Assembly: GCF_000153025.1 (NCBI RefSeq)
Contig: NZ_CH672434.1
Coordinates: 200,906 to 264,905, forward strand
Direction: 5' to 3'
Length of the DNA: 64,000 nucleotides
Source of the DNA: Marinomonas sp. MED121
GTDB lineage: Bacteria > Pseudomonadota > Gammaproteobacteria > Pseudomonadales > Marinomonadaceae
Within the stretch, counting starts at the first letter, position 1; each line of letters opens with the position of its first letter. Below are positions 49,924-59,629 of this stretch, one piece after another. A program made the translations under genes and the position numbers. A model generated the notes under the pieces. The model was not told where the DNA came from, did not search any database, and saw nothing but the letters and a program-made list of their open reading frames with translations.

Positions 49924-51537
49924 TTAAACCTTGAAGCGGCCCACAACTTGATCTAGTGCTTGGTAAAGGTTATCCACTTCATCCGCTTGTTTACGACTTG
50001 CATCAACCACATTCTTCGCGGCATTCGTCTGCTCATTCAAGGATGCCATACTCTGACTAATCATATTGGATACATCCGACTGCTCTTGAGTGGCTTTAGC
50101 TGTTTGGGATGACATGTCTTGTACTTTGGCAAATGACTCTTGTAACTCAGAGAAAATACTATTGACTTGATCAATGTGATTAACCGTTTCATCTGCTCTT
50201 TCTTTACTACGAATAATAGCCGCTGAGGCGTGACCGACATTGGATTTAAGTTGTTCGATCATGTCTTGTATATCATTAGTACTGTCTTGTGTTCGTGTCG
50301 CTAATGTTCTTACCTCGTCAGCGACAACGGCAAAGCCACGACCTTGTTCACCTGCTCGTGCTGCTTCAATGGCAGCATTCAAGGCTAGTAGGTTTGTTTG
50401 TTCTGCTATGGTGCGAATGACCTCTAAAACATTGGCGATATTTTCAGAACTTTGCTCAAGTAGTTGAGATTGATTTAAAGCACCATCAATATCTGTTACA
50501 AGTTCTTTGATAGCTGTATGGGACGACTTAACTGCATTAATGCCTTGATGAGTCATTTCATCTGATTGTCTGGCCTCTTGTGAGGTATTTTCAGCCATGC
50601 TTGCCATTTCTTGGTTTGACGCCTTCATTTCATGACCCGCATTGACGGTTGAGTCAGAAGCGTGACCAAGGGCCTGAGTGATGGATTCTGTTTGTTTAGC
50701 ACTTTCTATTAGATGACCTGTGACACTGCCTAAGGCGACAGATTGGGTTTGTACCGTGGCAATAAGCTTTTGAAGCTTGTCGACAAAATTATTAAATTCA
50801 TGGGCTAGATCGCCAATTTCATCATTGGTATTTGCTTCAATACGTGCGGTTAAATCCCCATCACCTTCGGCAATTTCTCGAATGCGTTGGGTTAAACTAT
50901 TAATGTTTTCGGTAAGTTGCTTAGGCATGGTGTAACTGATGAAAACAACGATTAAGCTCGCAATGCCAAGAATGATAAAGGTGAAATTGCCAAACTCTTC
51001 AACATCAGATAGCACTTTTTCTCTTGAGGCTTGAGCTGTTTCAATGGCTTTATCACCGGCTATTTGTAAACGTTTTCTAATATTGTCAAAAAGGCTTTCG
51101 GATTTATCTTCAAGTTGTTTGTAATTCGCGTCGTATTTACCGGATTGAATCAGTTTGTTGGTGGCCTCATACCAAGCCATTAACTCACTGTCTAAATCAC
51201 TAAATTCATCTTGAATTTTAGGGTTAATTGACATGAACTCAATATATTCTTGGATTCTATCGCTTGCTTCTTTGACTTTATCCGCATGAATTTTATGTTG
51301 AGTAGGGACATCTCCAATTTGGTTTAGTAAATTGAGCTCAGCCACTTTTGCTTGGTATAAATTACTGTCTGCTTTTAACACACTTGAAATAGCGCTTTGA
51401 TAACGACCTGACTGTTCTTCTAGCGCCGTTTCCTCCATCACAATTAATCGGTCAAACATAAACAGAGCAAGAATAAAGGTCATTGCAAGGATAAAAACGG
51501 GGATTGAGCTTTTTACTCTAATAGACTTTAAAGACAT
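49924..51537 (-). CDS. Methyl-accepting chemotaxis protein with helical-bundle sensor
   Basis: A 537-residue chemoreceptor. TM1 is at about 10-30 and an all-helical periplasmic domain at about 35-180 (4-helix-bundle/HBM type: LKADSNLYQAKVAELNLLNQ, DELM-like LDSELMAWYEATNKL). TM2 is at about 185-203. HAMP follows (INSLTQRIREIAEGDGDLTA), then a signalling domain with tip [20 protein letters not shown] and [18 protein letters not shown]. It differs from the Cache receptors at 1657 and 35826, so it samples another ligand class. Monocistronic. Confidence 0.93.
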   Translation of the reverse strand: MSLKSIRVKSSIPVFILAMTFILALFMFDRLIVMEETALEEQSGRYQSAISSVLKADSNLYQAKVAELNLLNQIGDVPTQHKIHADKVKEASDRIQEYIEFMSINPKIQDEFSDLDSELMAWYEATNKLIQSGKYDANYKQLEDKSESLFDNIRKRLQIAGDKAIETAQASREKVLSDVEEFGNFTFIILGIASLIVVFISYTMPKQLTENINSLTQRIREIAEGDGDLTARIEANTNDEIGDLAHEFNNFVDKLQKLIATVQTQSVALGSVTGHLIESAKQTESITQALGHASDSTVNAGHEMKASNQEMASMAENTSQEARQSDEMTHQGINAVKSSHTAIKELVTDIDGALNQSQLLEQSSENIANVLEVIRTIAEQTNLLALNAAIEAARAGEQGRGFAVVADEVRTLATRTQDSTNDIQDMIEQLKSNVGHASAAIIRSKERADETVNHIDQVNSIFSELQESFAKVQDMSSQTAKATQEQSDVSNMISQSMASLNEQTNAAKNVVDASRKQADEVDNLYQALDQVVGRFKV

Positions 51538-52063
51538 AAGTTAACTATCCAAAGTGGTGGAAAACGAATTTAGTTATGACTCTTAAGGTAAAGGAGAGTT
51601 CATCAATCTAAATAGAACTTTTTGCTTAACCTTAAAACGCTATGAAAGCCCAAAAGGTAAGCAAATTGCACGCCATAATATATTGATAATAGGGCATAAC
51701 TTAACAGAATATAGCACTAATAATAAAAGAGTGTTCATTCTTTAAAAAATTAATTAATGCCATTTTAACTGTCTGATGGAGTTGGCTTTTTGTATTTGCA
51801 CCAATGAGATAGGCTAAATAGCACTTTTGTTTAAATGATGCTGCTTTTAGGGCAGAAAAGGGGGCATTCTTAACAAGTTAAAATAGCTTCTAGGTCGTTT
51901 TGGCATTCAATAAAGTTAAAATCTCAAAACATTTACACAATCTTTAGACTCCATAAAGATGCTTAATTTTATTATGAGCTATTGGGTACCTAAGGCTTTC
52001 ACGAAAGCTCTCTGAGTTTGTCTTGTTTTCTATGCTAAACACGAATCATATTTGAGTGGTTTA
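51538..52063. other. Gene-free stretch between chemoreceptor and HupE-like genes
   Basis: About 525 bases hold the promoters of the two divergent genes. Only a small hairpin, GCTTTCACGAAAGC (51992-52005), stands out. No supported ORF. Confidence 0.45.
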
Positions 52064-53188
52064 ATGTATTTCATCAGATTTTTTATATTTTTAATACTCT
52101 CTTACTTGAGCTTATTTTCCACGTTTACTTGGTCTCATTCTCTTGATGAGGTGGGGGCAAGGGTTTATTTACAGGATAATGAGCTTCAATTTACGGCAAA
52201 TATTGCGACTGACCTCTTTTTGAATGATCAAGGTGTCAATCTATTAGGTCAGCATGATTCTATTTCTTTGGCCGATGTTAATGACAAAACAGAGATAATA
52301 GAAAGCTATCTAGATTCCAAGGTCGTTTTTTTGGACGAAGAGTCTCAGCGACTCATTCTAACTAACTTCAATTTTACGCCGCTTTCACAAGATCTAGAAC
52401 CTGTCTTAAATAGCCAGCAAGAAGTTGCTTTCGTTCAGGTAAATGCGACTTATAACTGGTCAGTAATGCCTACAAATATTTATATAAGATATGGATTGTT
52501 ACCAAATACAGAGTCTATCCACCTACAGATAATTGATGAATCTAATCTGATACTCAGCACGTTAGATCTTAATCAGGATAACTATTTTATTAACCTGAAT
52601 CTTACAAATAGTATGACTGAAGTAGAAGGAGTCTCAGGCCAGAAAGTAAGGGATGTGTGGTTAACAGGTGTTTGGCACGTTCTAGAAGGGCTTGATCATA
52701 TTTTATTTATTTTCTCCTTGGTATTAGTGACTAAGAAGTTAAAGCAAATTATTTTACCTATCACTGTTTTTACCTTATGCCATAGCCTTACTCTAGGCTT
52801 GATAGCTCAAGGGGTGACGCATTCTATTCCAAGTTGGATTATTGAAGCCAGTATTGCTGGCAGCATTCTAGTGATATTAAGTTACGAATTGATCAAAGGA
52901 TCATTTAAACGACTTTGGCTAGTGACTGGCATACTGGGGATCATCCATGGAATGGGGTTTGCTCAAGCATTAACTGACACTTTAGGTGATTTAAACCAAT
53001 GGGCGAATGCCTTAGTTAAATTAACTATCGCCATAGAGCTAACGCAGGTGATGATTGCTTTAATTGCATTTAGCTTGATTAGCTTAGTGACTTATATCCT
53101 TCCAAAGTATCAAAAGTACGGCATTTTAAGCTTTCAGTTTAGTATTGCCGGCTTGGCATTATTTTGGTTCTTTGAGCGAATCACATAA
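52064..53188 (+). CDS. HupE/UreJ-family membrane protein with periplasmic domain
   Basis: A 374-residue protein. A signal peptide ends near WSHS, and an extracytoplasmic beta-rich domain at about 25-200 resembles HupE/UreJ-2 type N-termini (DEVGARVYLQDNELQFTANI). Six or more C-terminal membrane helices begin TGVWHVLEGLDHILFIFSLV, then FTLCHSLTLGL and GIIHGMGFAQAL, with conserved His/Asp (GxxHVLxGxDHxLF). HupE/UreJ proteins are linked to nickel or other metal uptake, but this long form has no established function. No hydrogenase or urease genes are near. It is followed by a YHYH-domain gene. ATG 52064 is preferred over TTG 52052. Confidence 0.8.
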   Translation: MYFIRFFIFLILSYLSLFSTFTWSHSLDEVGARVYLQDNELQFTANIATDLFLNDQGVNLLGQHDSISLADVNDKTEIIESYLDSKVVFLDEESQRLILTNFNFTPLSQDLEPVLNSQQEVAFVQVNATYNWSVMPTNIYIRYGLLPNTESIHLQIIDESNLILSTLDLNQDNYFINLNLTNSMTEVEGVSGQKVRDVWLTGVWHVLEGLDHILFIFSLVLVTKKLKQIILPITVFTLCHSLTLGLIAQGVTHSIPSWIIEASIAGSILVILSYELIKGSFKRLWLVTGILGIIHGMGFAQALTDTLGDLNQWANALVKLTIAIELTQVMIALIAFSLISLVTYILPKYQKYGILSFQFSIAGLALFWFFERIT

Positions 53189-53357
53189 TGTTAAGTCGCT
53201 ATTAATGAGCATTCTAAAAGTATCTGGTTAGTAGCCGCTGGTATCAGTATCTAGTTGGTATAAGTATGGAGAAGGTGTGAATTTGTAAGCTACAGATGGC
53301 ACACAAATAAGATATCTTTATACTCAAATGATTAATTATTTTATAAAGGCAACTCGC

Positions 53358-54434
53358 ATGAAGCTCAGTATAAAAAGGGTTCTCACAGCCCTCATTCCAA
53401 GTTTAATCGCTCTCTCACCGATCACTCATGCACATACCATAGAAGAGAAAATTGCAGACTGTAAATGTGATCAAGCTTGTTATACGGATGAAGTGACTGA
53501 TCTTAAATGTAGTGGAGGGAATTTCTCATTCAAATCCCATAGTCTACCTGATGAAAGCCATACTTTAATGCTTGGAATAACGGGTAATAACCAACAATTT
53601 CCATCTAAACATGATATGGAAATTCGCTTGCCGTTAAATCCTAAAAAAGCGAGCCGAGTCACTCAAACAGAACCTGGTGCGGTGGGAATTGCGGTAAATG
53701 GTGTGCCGATTTTTGACCCAAGTACCCAAGGCCCAAAACAATCTTCAGGTAAACCTGTGAGCGCCGCATCAGCGGGCGAATTGGATGAATGTGGTGGCCA
53801 TGCTGGTCGAGGCGATGATTATCATTACCACATTGCGCCAAAATGTTTAATTGAAGAGTTAGGAAAAGAGGCGATTGATGATAAGAAGCAAGCGGTTGGT
53901 TATGCTGCAGACGGTTTCCCTATTTTAGCACTTGGCTGGTTTGATAAAGGTAATGATATCGAAGCGAAACTTGATGAGTGTCGTGGTGCAACGGATGGGG
54001 CTGGGCAATACTTTTATAATATTGAATATCAGGGTGAGTATGCCATTCTTGATTGTTTATCTGGCAAAGAGCAGCGGTTTGCAAGGGATAATTGGACCCA
54101 TAGAAAGAATTCGAAAGGAAAAGAAATTCAAGGTATGCCAGTTAAGTTAGCCGTTTCTCAATATCAGCAAACAGAGGTTGAAGGTAATATATGCTACATA
54201 ATGTCGGGTGTCCTATCGGATGAGCAACTCGTTAATACCAGTGGTAAAGTGAATAGAATCAAAAAACTTGAAGGCAGTATTTTTTACTGTAGTTCATCAT
54301 GTTATGGGCAATTTATAGAAACAAAGAAAGCCAGAGCAAGAGGCCGTACAAGCGTGTTTGATAGTCAAACCGCAGGATGCCCTGCTGACTTTATCGCTAT
54401 TCAAGATAACGACTTTTTGGATTATCGTAATTAG
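53358..54434 (+). CDS. Secreted YHYH-domain protein
   Basis: A 358-residue protein. The signal peptide ends at ITHAH. A Cys-rich N-terminal part (CKCDQACYTDEVTDLKCSGG) precedes the YHYH domain: VGIAVNGVPIFDPSTQGP, DECGGHAGRGDDYHYHIAPKCL, VGYAADGFPILALGWF and DECRGATDGAGQYFYNI. YHYH domains are of unknown function; the His-rich core looks like a metal site. A late C-terminal Cys cluster (IFYCSSSCYGQF, TAGCPADF) suggests disulfides. It follows the HupE/UreJ-like gene by 170 bases on the same strand; a shared metal-related role is inferred. ATG 53358 is chosen over 53328. Confidence 0.83.
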   Translation: MKLSIKRVLTALIPSLIALSPITHAHTIEEKIADCKCDQACYTDEVTDLKCSGGNFSFKSHSLPDESHTLMLGITGNNQQFPSKHDMEIRLPLNPKKASRVTQTEPGAVGIAVNGVPIFDPSTQGPKQSSGKPVSAASAGELDECGGHAGRGDDYHYHIAPKCLIEELGKEAIDDKKQAVGYAADGFPILALGWFDKGNDIEAKLDECRGATDGAGQYFYNIEYQGEYAILDCLSGKEQRFARDNWTHRKNSKGKEIQGMPVKLAVSQYQQTEVEGNICYIMSGVLSDEQLVNTSGKVNRIKKLEGSIFYCSSSCYGQFIETKKARARGRTSVFDSQTAGCPADFIAIQDNDFLDYRN

Positions 54435-54468
54435 GTATTCTTAACACTACCTAATTAAAGATTCTAAT

Positions 54469-54504
54469 ATGGGTTTTTAGCGTAAGCTGAAAGCCCATTT
54501 TTTT
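54469..54504 (+). terminator. Intrinsic terminator after the YHYH gene
   Basis: ATGGGTTTTTAGC (54469-54481) pairs with GCTGAAAGCCCAT (54486-54498), two G-U pairs, followed by a T-run. Confidence 0.8.
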
Positions 54505-54657
54505 GCAATGAAAGTGTAATAGTGCATGTCAAGAATGCTTGAAACTCAGACGATACAAAAGAAAGAGTTCTGCTAACAAGGTTTGATAGTCATGAATAGC
54601 GGGTTATAAGCCAGTAAGTTAGGGGTGGGAGATTTTTAATGAATGTGAAGGTGTAAA

Positions 54658-54687
54658 AGAAAAAACGAGCCGTAGCTCGTTTTTTTA
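54658..54687. terminator. Intrinsic terminator of the YceI-cytochrome b561 unit
   Basis: AAAAACGAGC (54661-54670) pairs with GCTCGTTTTT (54675-54684) around CGTA, with T-runs on both strands. It mainly serves the minus-strand YceI gene. Confidence 0.85.
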
Positions 54688-54700
54688 TCACCAATAAAAT

Positions 54701-55273
54701 TTATTGGCGGATACCTTCAATGTGCAACTCTAGTTCTACGTGAGTAGATTGAGGCCCAAGAATCTCTTTCATACCAAACTCTTTAAGGCCAACACGTGTT
54801 GTGCCACTAAAGCCTGCTCGGTATCCACCCCATGGATCTTTACCTTCGCCGATTTTTTCAGCATCAATGGTGATGTTCTTAGTAACACCGTGAAGCGTTA
54901 AGTCACCATTTAATTCTAGCTTGTTGTTACCAAGGTCTTTAAAAGAAGTACTGGTAAAGGTAGCTGTTGCAAACTTGCTTACATCTAGAAAGTCATCGCT
55001 ACGAATATGCTTGTCTCTTTCCGCATGGTTCGAGTTAAAGCTCGTTGTGTCAACTTCTACTGTGATTTTAGAATTGGCGAAATTATTTTCATCATAACTA
55101 AAGTCACCTTTAAAGGTGTCAAATCGACCTGTTAACCAGCTGTAACCCAAGTGCTTAATTTTAAAATTGATTGAAGCATGTGCACCTTTTGTGTCAATCA
55201 CATAGTCGGCAGCATTGGCGATTGGTGCAAGCATTGCACCAGCTAAAGCAGAAGCAAGTAGTAATTTTTTCAT
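54701..55273 (-). CDS. YceI family periplasmic lipid-binding protein
   Basis: A 190-residue exported protein. The signal peptide ends APIANA. The YceI beta-barrel reads YVIDTKGAHASINFKIKHLG, then RFDTFKGDFSYDEN, HIRSDDFLDVSKFATATF and LTLHGVTKNI, ending STHVELELHIEGIRQ. YceI proteins bind polyisoprenoid lipids such as ubiquinone precursors in a hydrophobic pocket. It follows a cytochrome b561 gene by 15 bases, a recurring gene pair, so a quinone- or redox-related role is likely. Confidence 0.93.
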   Translation of the reverse strand: MKKLLLASALAGAMLAPIANAADYVIDTKGAHASINFKIKHLGYSWLTGRFDTFKGDFSYDENNFANSKITVEVDTTSFNSNHAERDKHIRSDDFLDVSKFATATFTSTSFKDLGNNKLELNGDLTLHGVTKNITIDAEKIGEGKDPWGGYRAGFSGTTRVGLKEFGMKEILGPQSTHVELELHIEGIRQ

Positions 55274-55288
55274 GATAATCCTCTATGA

Positions 55289-55840
55289 TTATTTAGTATT
55301 GCGAAAACCCAACATACGTTTAAGGGTAATATCTTTATCAATAAAATGATGCTTGAAAGCGCCAAGAGCATGTAACACAACCGCTCCGATGAGCGTGTAG
55401 GCTGCATACTCATGTATTAAACCTGCGATATCTTCTTGATCAGCAAATAATTCACCTAAGCTTGGTACTTGAAATAAATTAAACACATCTATTCCTCGTC
55501 CATCAGCAGTAGATATCAAATAGCCTGTGAGCATGATGCCAAAGGTTAATACATATAAAAGTTGGTGTACAAGATGGCTGGATACTCGTTCGAACTTGGT
55601 GTAATGATCCAGTGGCTTTGGCTGTATTTGAGATAGCTTCCAGACGAGTCTGATTGACATAAGCACAAATAAAATAATGCCAATACTACGATGAAGGTCT
55701 GGACCTGTTTTATACCAAGGATCGTAATAGCCCAAATCAACCATCCAGAAACCTAATCCAAAGAGTCCAATGATCATTATAGCCGCAAGCCAATGTGCAC
55801 CTATCGTAAACCAGCCATAATGATGCTCAGTGTTTCTCAT
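55289..55840 (-). CDS. Cytochrome b561 family protein
   Basis: A 183-residue membrane protein with four helices (about 12-31, 50-66, 88-108, 140-160). Haem-ligand His are in the helices: HWLAAIMIIGLFGLGF, HRSIGIILFVLMSIRL, HQLLYVLTFGIMLTGY, and HEYAAYTLIGAVVLHALGAF with HHFIDKD. This is the CybB/YodB type, which oxidises ubiquinol and can pass electrons to superoxide in E. coli CybB. It is the first gene of a two-gene unit with YceI. Confidence 0.93.
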   Translation of the reverse strand: MRNTEHHYGWFTIGAHWLAAIMIIGLFGLGFWMVDLGYYDPWYKTGPDLHRSIGIILFVLMSIRLVWKLSQIQPKPLDHYTKFERVSSHLVHQLLYVLTFGIMLTGYLISTADGRGIDVFNLFQVPSLGELFADQEDIAGLIHEYAAYTLIGAVVLHALGAFKHHFIDKDITLKRMLGFRNTK

Positions 55841-56465
55841 TACTTAATTCCCAAATGATAAAATCTATAACCGTTTTCATAAAAGATGCTACGAATAAGT
55901 TTCTCAGTCTATGCGTGTGAATAAAAGCATTTAGATTGATGGCGAGGCGCGCAACTTAATAGTGACTCTATTGATCAGCGCCAAGCATCAAGATAAAACT
56001 TTTAGGTCACACCTTAGGGTCTTGCAGAAAAAGTGACACCTTGTTTGACTCTTTTTCTGATTAGAGGTGACTTTTATCACAACTTCCTAAATTAAAGACA
56101 AGGATATTTGCATATGGTTCCTGTCTTTAAAGCATAGAGTTAATAATATAGATAAAAAAAATTTGTATTAACTGCTCAATTGAAAATTCATTGTTTCCAT
56201 ATAAGTGCTAATTATTGATAGAGTTTAAAAATCTTTACAAAACTAAGGAAATAATAAGACTAATTGTCACTTAATGCTTGTTTTAAAAGCGAAAACCTAG
56301 TTAGCCGGATAAGCCATATTTATCACAAAACGTCATTACTAAACATGACTCTTTCATTGAAACTCATTATTTCTACCAATAGTCTAAATTTTAGCTAATG
56401 TATAAGTGAGTAAATGAGATTTACAAATTTAAGCTTGGTATCAAAATAAGCAAAAGGGATTTAAT
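55841..56465. other. Gene-free AT-rich stretch
   Basis: About 625 bases lie between the divergent cytochrome b561 and BLUF genes. It should carry both promoters. I see no ORF with a ribosome-binding site and no strong repeat; an AGGTGACTTTTATCAC segment at about 56066 is only loosely palindromic. Confidence 0.45.
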
Positions 56466-56888
56466 ATGTTTGAGCTTTTATATACGAGTGTGTCACCTGA
56501 AGGATTGACAGAGAATGGTTTACTAGAAATACAATTAGAAGCACAAAAGCATAATGCTTCGATAGGGGTAACGGGCATGTTAGTCTATTATGATCGAGAA
56601 ATTATGCAGATATTAGAAGGTGATCAAGAGACTGTCGAAACGTTATACGAAAGTATTTGCCATGATGAGCGCCATACTTTAGTAGAAGTTTTTTATTCTG
56701 GTGAAATTAAGCAAAGGGCTTTCAGTGATTGGTCTATGGAAGTTGTGGTGCTTGATGAAGGTAAAGTAAAAAAATATCTCTATAACGACAGGGAACTGGG
56801 TATCGAAAACCCGCTTCACAATATTATGAAAACGAACCCTAATCGAGGTAAGAAAACTTTTTTATCTCTTAGAGATACCTATTATTAA
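56466..56888 (+). CDS. Single-domain BLUF blue-light photoreceptor
   Basis: A 140-residue protein made of one BLUF domain plus a short tail. The flavin-binding residues are visible: Tyr6 in LLYTS, Asn30 in KHNASIGVTGMLVY, Gln48 in IMQILEG, and the Trp89/Met91 position in SDWSM. BLUF domains bind FAD and signal through the Tyr-Gln switch. There is no fused output domain, so it must act through a partner protein. AAAGGGA precedes the start. No obvious partner is adjacent; the next gene is the convergent nhaD. Confidence 0.92.
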   Translation: MFELLYTSVSPEGLTENGLLEIQLEAQKHNASIGVTGMLVYYDREIMQILEGDQETVETLYESICHDERHTLVEVFYSGEIKQRAFSDWSMEVVVLDEGKVKKYLYNDRELGIENPLHNIMKTNPNRGKKTFLSLRDTYY

Positions 56889-56921
56889 GCGGCATTTTTC
56901 AAATGCCTGATTAAAAAAAGC

Positions 56922-56954
56922 AAAAAAAACGACTCACTAGGAGTCGTTTTTTTG
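56922..56954. terminator. Bidirectional intrinsic terminator
   Basis: AAAAAAACGACTC pairs with GAGTCGTTTTTTT around ACTAG, with A- and T-runs. A second small hairpin, GGCATTT-TTC-AAATGCC, lies at 56891-56907. Confidence 0.88.
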
Positions 56955-56975
56955 TTTAAAGCATACAGTGATGCG

Positions 56976-58214
56976 CTATAGCATTCTTGATGCTAAGAAA
57001 TAACTTAGCCAATAGCCAACCGAGTAAGCTACTAATAAATAACCGAACATGGATAAGTAACTGATAAAGTTAAGCTCTTTTACTTTGCTCATAGCAATGA
57101 TGCCAGCAGCAGAACCAATAACAAGCATTGAACCACCCACTCCCGTTGCATAGGTCATTGATAGCCAAGAGGCCATATTCATATCAACATTCGCTTTTAA
57201 TACCGCTGCGGTTAATGGCACATTATCAATTAATGCGGATGAAATACCGAGTAAGAAGTTTGCGTACTCAACAGGCATAAAGTCGTACAAACTCGTTAAG
57301 TAGTCTAGTAGCTTAATCTCTTTTAAAATGCCGACTATCAATAGAATACCGACGAAGAAAAGTAAGGTGTCAAATTCAATCTCACGGATATAGTTCAGTA
57401 TGCTTCTATCGGTTTTACGTAAAAGGTATTGAGCCACTAAGAACATACAACTTAAGCCGAACATGAAGGTAAGCACGGGCGGTACTTGGAAAAAGGCATT
57501 TAGTAGCAAAGTGGAGAAAATGGTTGCTAAGAAAATAATTGAAATAATGATATCGGTTTTTTCAATGGGTTTGGTTTCAGCCGAAAAGCTGACTCGTCCT
57601 CGCATTCGTACTGACATCATAGCAGCCAGTACGATGACACCACATAGTGATGGTCCAACTAATAGTAATAGGTTTGGGATGCTGACCTTACCGGCTAAAA
57701 ATATCATTAGGGTGGTTACATCACCTGTGATTAATGAGACACCACCACTATTAACAGCAAAAATAATCAAAGTGGCGTATTTAAGGCGTTTTCTCGCTTC
57801 GATTTTTAAGCTGGTGATAACCGCTAGGGAAACCAGTGTTGCCGTAACGTTGTCTGCAAACGACGAAAAGATAAAGGCAAAGCAACCTAACAATACCATT
57901 AAGCTTCTTTCATGGAGCTCTCCTGGCAGTAGCCTTTGCACCAGACTAGAAATAAACCCCTTACTATTCAAATAGGCAACAAATGTCATCGCAGACATGA
58001 GGAAAAGCCAAAGCGTTGCAATTTCTAATAAGTTTTCATTAAGTTGCTCGCTGATTTCACTGGGAGGAACACCATGAATAGGGAATACATAGGCTAAAAT
58101 CCAACATAAGGTGCCTATAAATAAGGTCGATTTCGCCTTATTGATATGAATAACCTCTTCAAGTACCACCATCAAGAACGCGATAATTGCTAATATACCT
58201 ATCACTGCAACCAT
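56976..58214 (-). CDS. nhaD: NhaD-type Na+/H+ antiporter
   Basis: A 412-residue carrier with about 11-12 membrane helices. Family motifs are FADNVTATLVSLAVITSL, FAVNSGGVSLITGDVTTLMI and GISSALIDNVPLTAAVLKAN, with conserved Asp/Asn/Thr in helix breaks; VGGSMLVIGSAAGIIAM follows. NhaD belongs to the ion-transporter superfamily and exports Na+ (or Li+) in exchange for H+, important for marine and halophilic bacteria. Monocistronic, ending at the shared terminator. Confidence 0.9.
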   Translation of the reverse strand: MVAVIGILAIIAFLMVVLEEVIHINKAKSTLFIGTLCWILAYVFPIHGVPPSEISEQLNENLLEIATLWLFLMSAMTFVAYLNSKGFISSLVQRLLPGELHERSLMVLLGCFAFIFSSFADNVTATLVSLAVITSLKIEARKRLKYATLIIFAVNSGGVSLITGDVTTLMIFLAGKVSIPNLLLLVGPSLCGVIVLAAMMSVRMRGRVSFSAETKPIEKTDIIISIIFLATIFSTLLLNAFFQVPPVLTFMFGLSCMFLVAQYLLRKTDRSILNYIREIEFDTLLFFVGILLIVGILKEIKLLDYLTSLYDFMPVEYANFLLGISSALIDNVPLTAAVLKANVDMNMASWLSMTYATGVGGSMLVIGSAAGIIAMSKVKELNFISYLSMFGYLLVAYSVGYWLSYFLASRML

Positions 58215-58481
58215 GAAAACTTAATTCCTTATTAAAACTGTGTGTAATTTGCGGGCAGTCTACGCCGATGGCATGGATTGAACAAGATTCAGTCAGGTAT
58301 ATTTCACTAAAATAGTGTTATTAAATTTCAGATTTTGATCATTAGTGAGTAAAAAGTCAGAAATATGTAATTAAAGTACTAATTAGATTGAGCTTAGTGA
58401 GCTTTAGCTTTGAGGTTTTTTAAGATGGATTGGCTCTAGCTCAATGAGCGTATCGAGTGGTGAAGAGCGCCTTGAGTCTGT

Positions 58482-59255
58482 TTATTGTATATATTGATTG
58501 ACGATAGCTTGGTGTGTACCATCTTCTTTCATATCGACCAGCGCTTGGTTTATTTTTTTAATCAGAGCATTTTTATCAACAAAGGTGTTTGACTCTTTTG
58601 AAAGGACTAAAAATGCTTTCTTTTCGCTAATAGGAAGAGGGAGCCGAGTAATTTGATTTAAAAAGCCCATATTCAGTAGGTTATACCCTGTTACTAATTC
58701 GTGACCTATAAAGGCTTCAATACGGCCTGCAAGTAAGAGCTCGATATTATTAAGGTTACTAAAAGCATTTAGAATGTTTATTTTTTGCGATTTAACCGCA
58801 TTGTCAAAGTCTTCAGATACTGAAAAAGCAAGCTGCAAACCAATTTTTCTATTATACAAATCGCTTACATTATTAAAGTCAAACTCATCTCCTTCTTTCA
58901 CATACAGATAAAATGCGCCACCGTGTATCGGTTCAACATCGGCATAAAGTGCAAACTGCTCTCTTTCTTGAGTCCAAAAGAGGGCGAATGCCGCATCCGT
59001 TGCTCCGTACTTTAAGTCTGCTAAAAGCCTTTTCCAGGGGCGATAATTTATTTCAACCTCTATGCCAACCCGTCTGCCAATCTCATACATAACCTCGTTA
59101 TCAATACCGACCATTTTACCATTTTGTTCAAAACTAAAAGGGGGGTAATTACTCATGCCAAGCACATTTAAAGTCTTGGTGTGTGCGAAGGGAAGGGCGA
59201 TTAAGCTAGATATTAAGCTTATTAAAATAAGATGAAATGTTTGCTTTAGCATCAT
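58482..59255 (-). CDS. Periplasmic amino-acid-binding-like protein (SBP_bac_3)
   Basis: A protein of about 257 residues with a signal peptide (QTFHLILISLISSLIALPFA, cleaved near AHT). The SBP_bac_3 fold is clear: LNVLGMSNYPPFSFEQNGKM, VGIDNEVMYEIGRRVGIEV, PWKRLLADLKYGATDAAFAL and a C-terminal INQALVDMKEDGTHQAIVNQ. It resembles orphan binding proteins found without permease genes, as here. GTG 59276 extends the frame by 7 residues; ATG 59255 or 59252 seems more natural but no start has a strong ribosome-binding site. Ligand unknown. Confidence 0.82.
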   Translation of the reverse strand: MMLKQTFHLILISLISSLIALPFAHTKTLNVLGMSNYPPFSFEQNGKMVGIDNEVMYEIGRRVGIEVEINYRPWKRLLADLKYGATDAAFALFWTQEREQFALYADVEPIHGGAFYLYVKEGDEFDFNNVSDLYNRKIGLQLAFSVSEDFDNAVKSQKINILNAFSNLNNIELLLAGRIEAFIGHELVTGYNLLNMGFLNQITRLPLPISEKKAFLVLSKESNTFVDKNALIKKINQALVDMKEDGTHQAIVNQYIQ

Positions 59256-59552
59256 ATTGGGTCTGTCTATATTCACTTTATGAGGGTAGTAAGAAATTAA
59301 TGCTTTAAATTTTAATAAGTTAGGCTTAATTAGCGATAAGATTAAATACTAGATTTAAATGAATGAAAAGTGAGTCTCTTTCAGTTTTTAATGATTCTAG
59401 TTCAGAAAATGGTGTTTGTTTATAAAAAATTTTACGGCTTTACAAAAAATAAAGTTGATGTTTTGTACAGGCTAATTGATGAATTCAGGGTGAGGATTTG
59501 ATTGTAAGCGAATGAGCGACTTACTGATTCATTAAGAGGAAAATTTGAAAAT

Positions 59553-59614
59553 AAAAAAGCGAGCTTGTGGCTCGCTTTTTTATCACGTACTTACTAAAGA
59601 GGTAGTAAGTACGT
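59553..59614 (-). terminator. Tandem hairpins after gcvP
   Basis: The first hairpin after the stop is ACGTACTTACTA (59585-59596) with TAGTAAGTACGT (59603-59614). The second is AAAAAAGCGAGC with GCTCGCTTTTTT (59553-59564, 59570-59581), with a T-run on the minus strand. The second is the likely true terminator. Confidence 0.85.
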
Positions 59615-59629
59615 TTAGCAAAAGACTGA

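Noticed and set aside
55975..55995. TTGAT...ATCAA as an FNR site upstream of cytochrome b561
   Set aside because: The half-sites are far wider apart than the 4-base FNR spacing.
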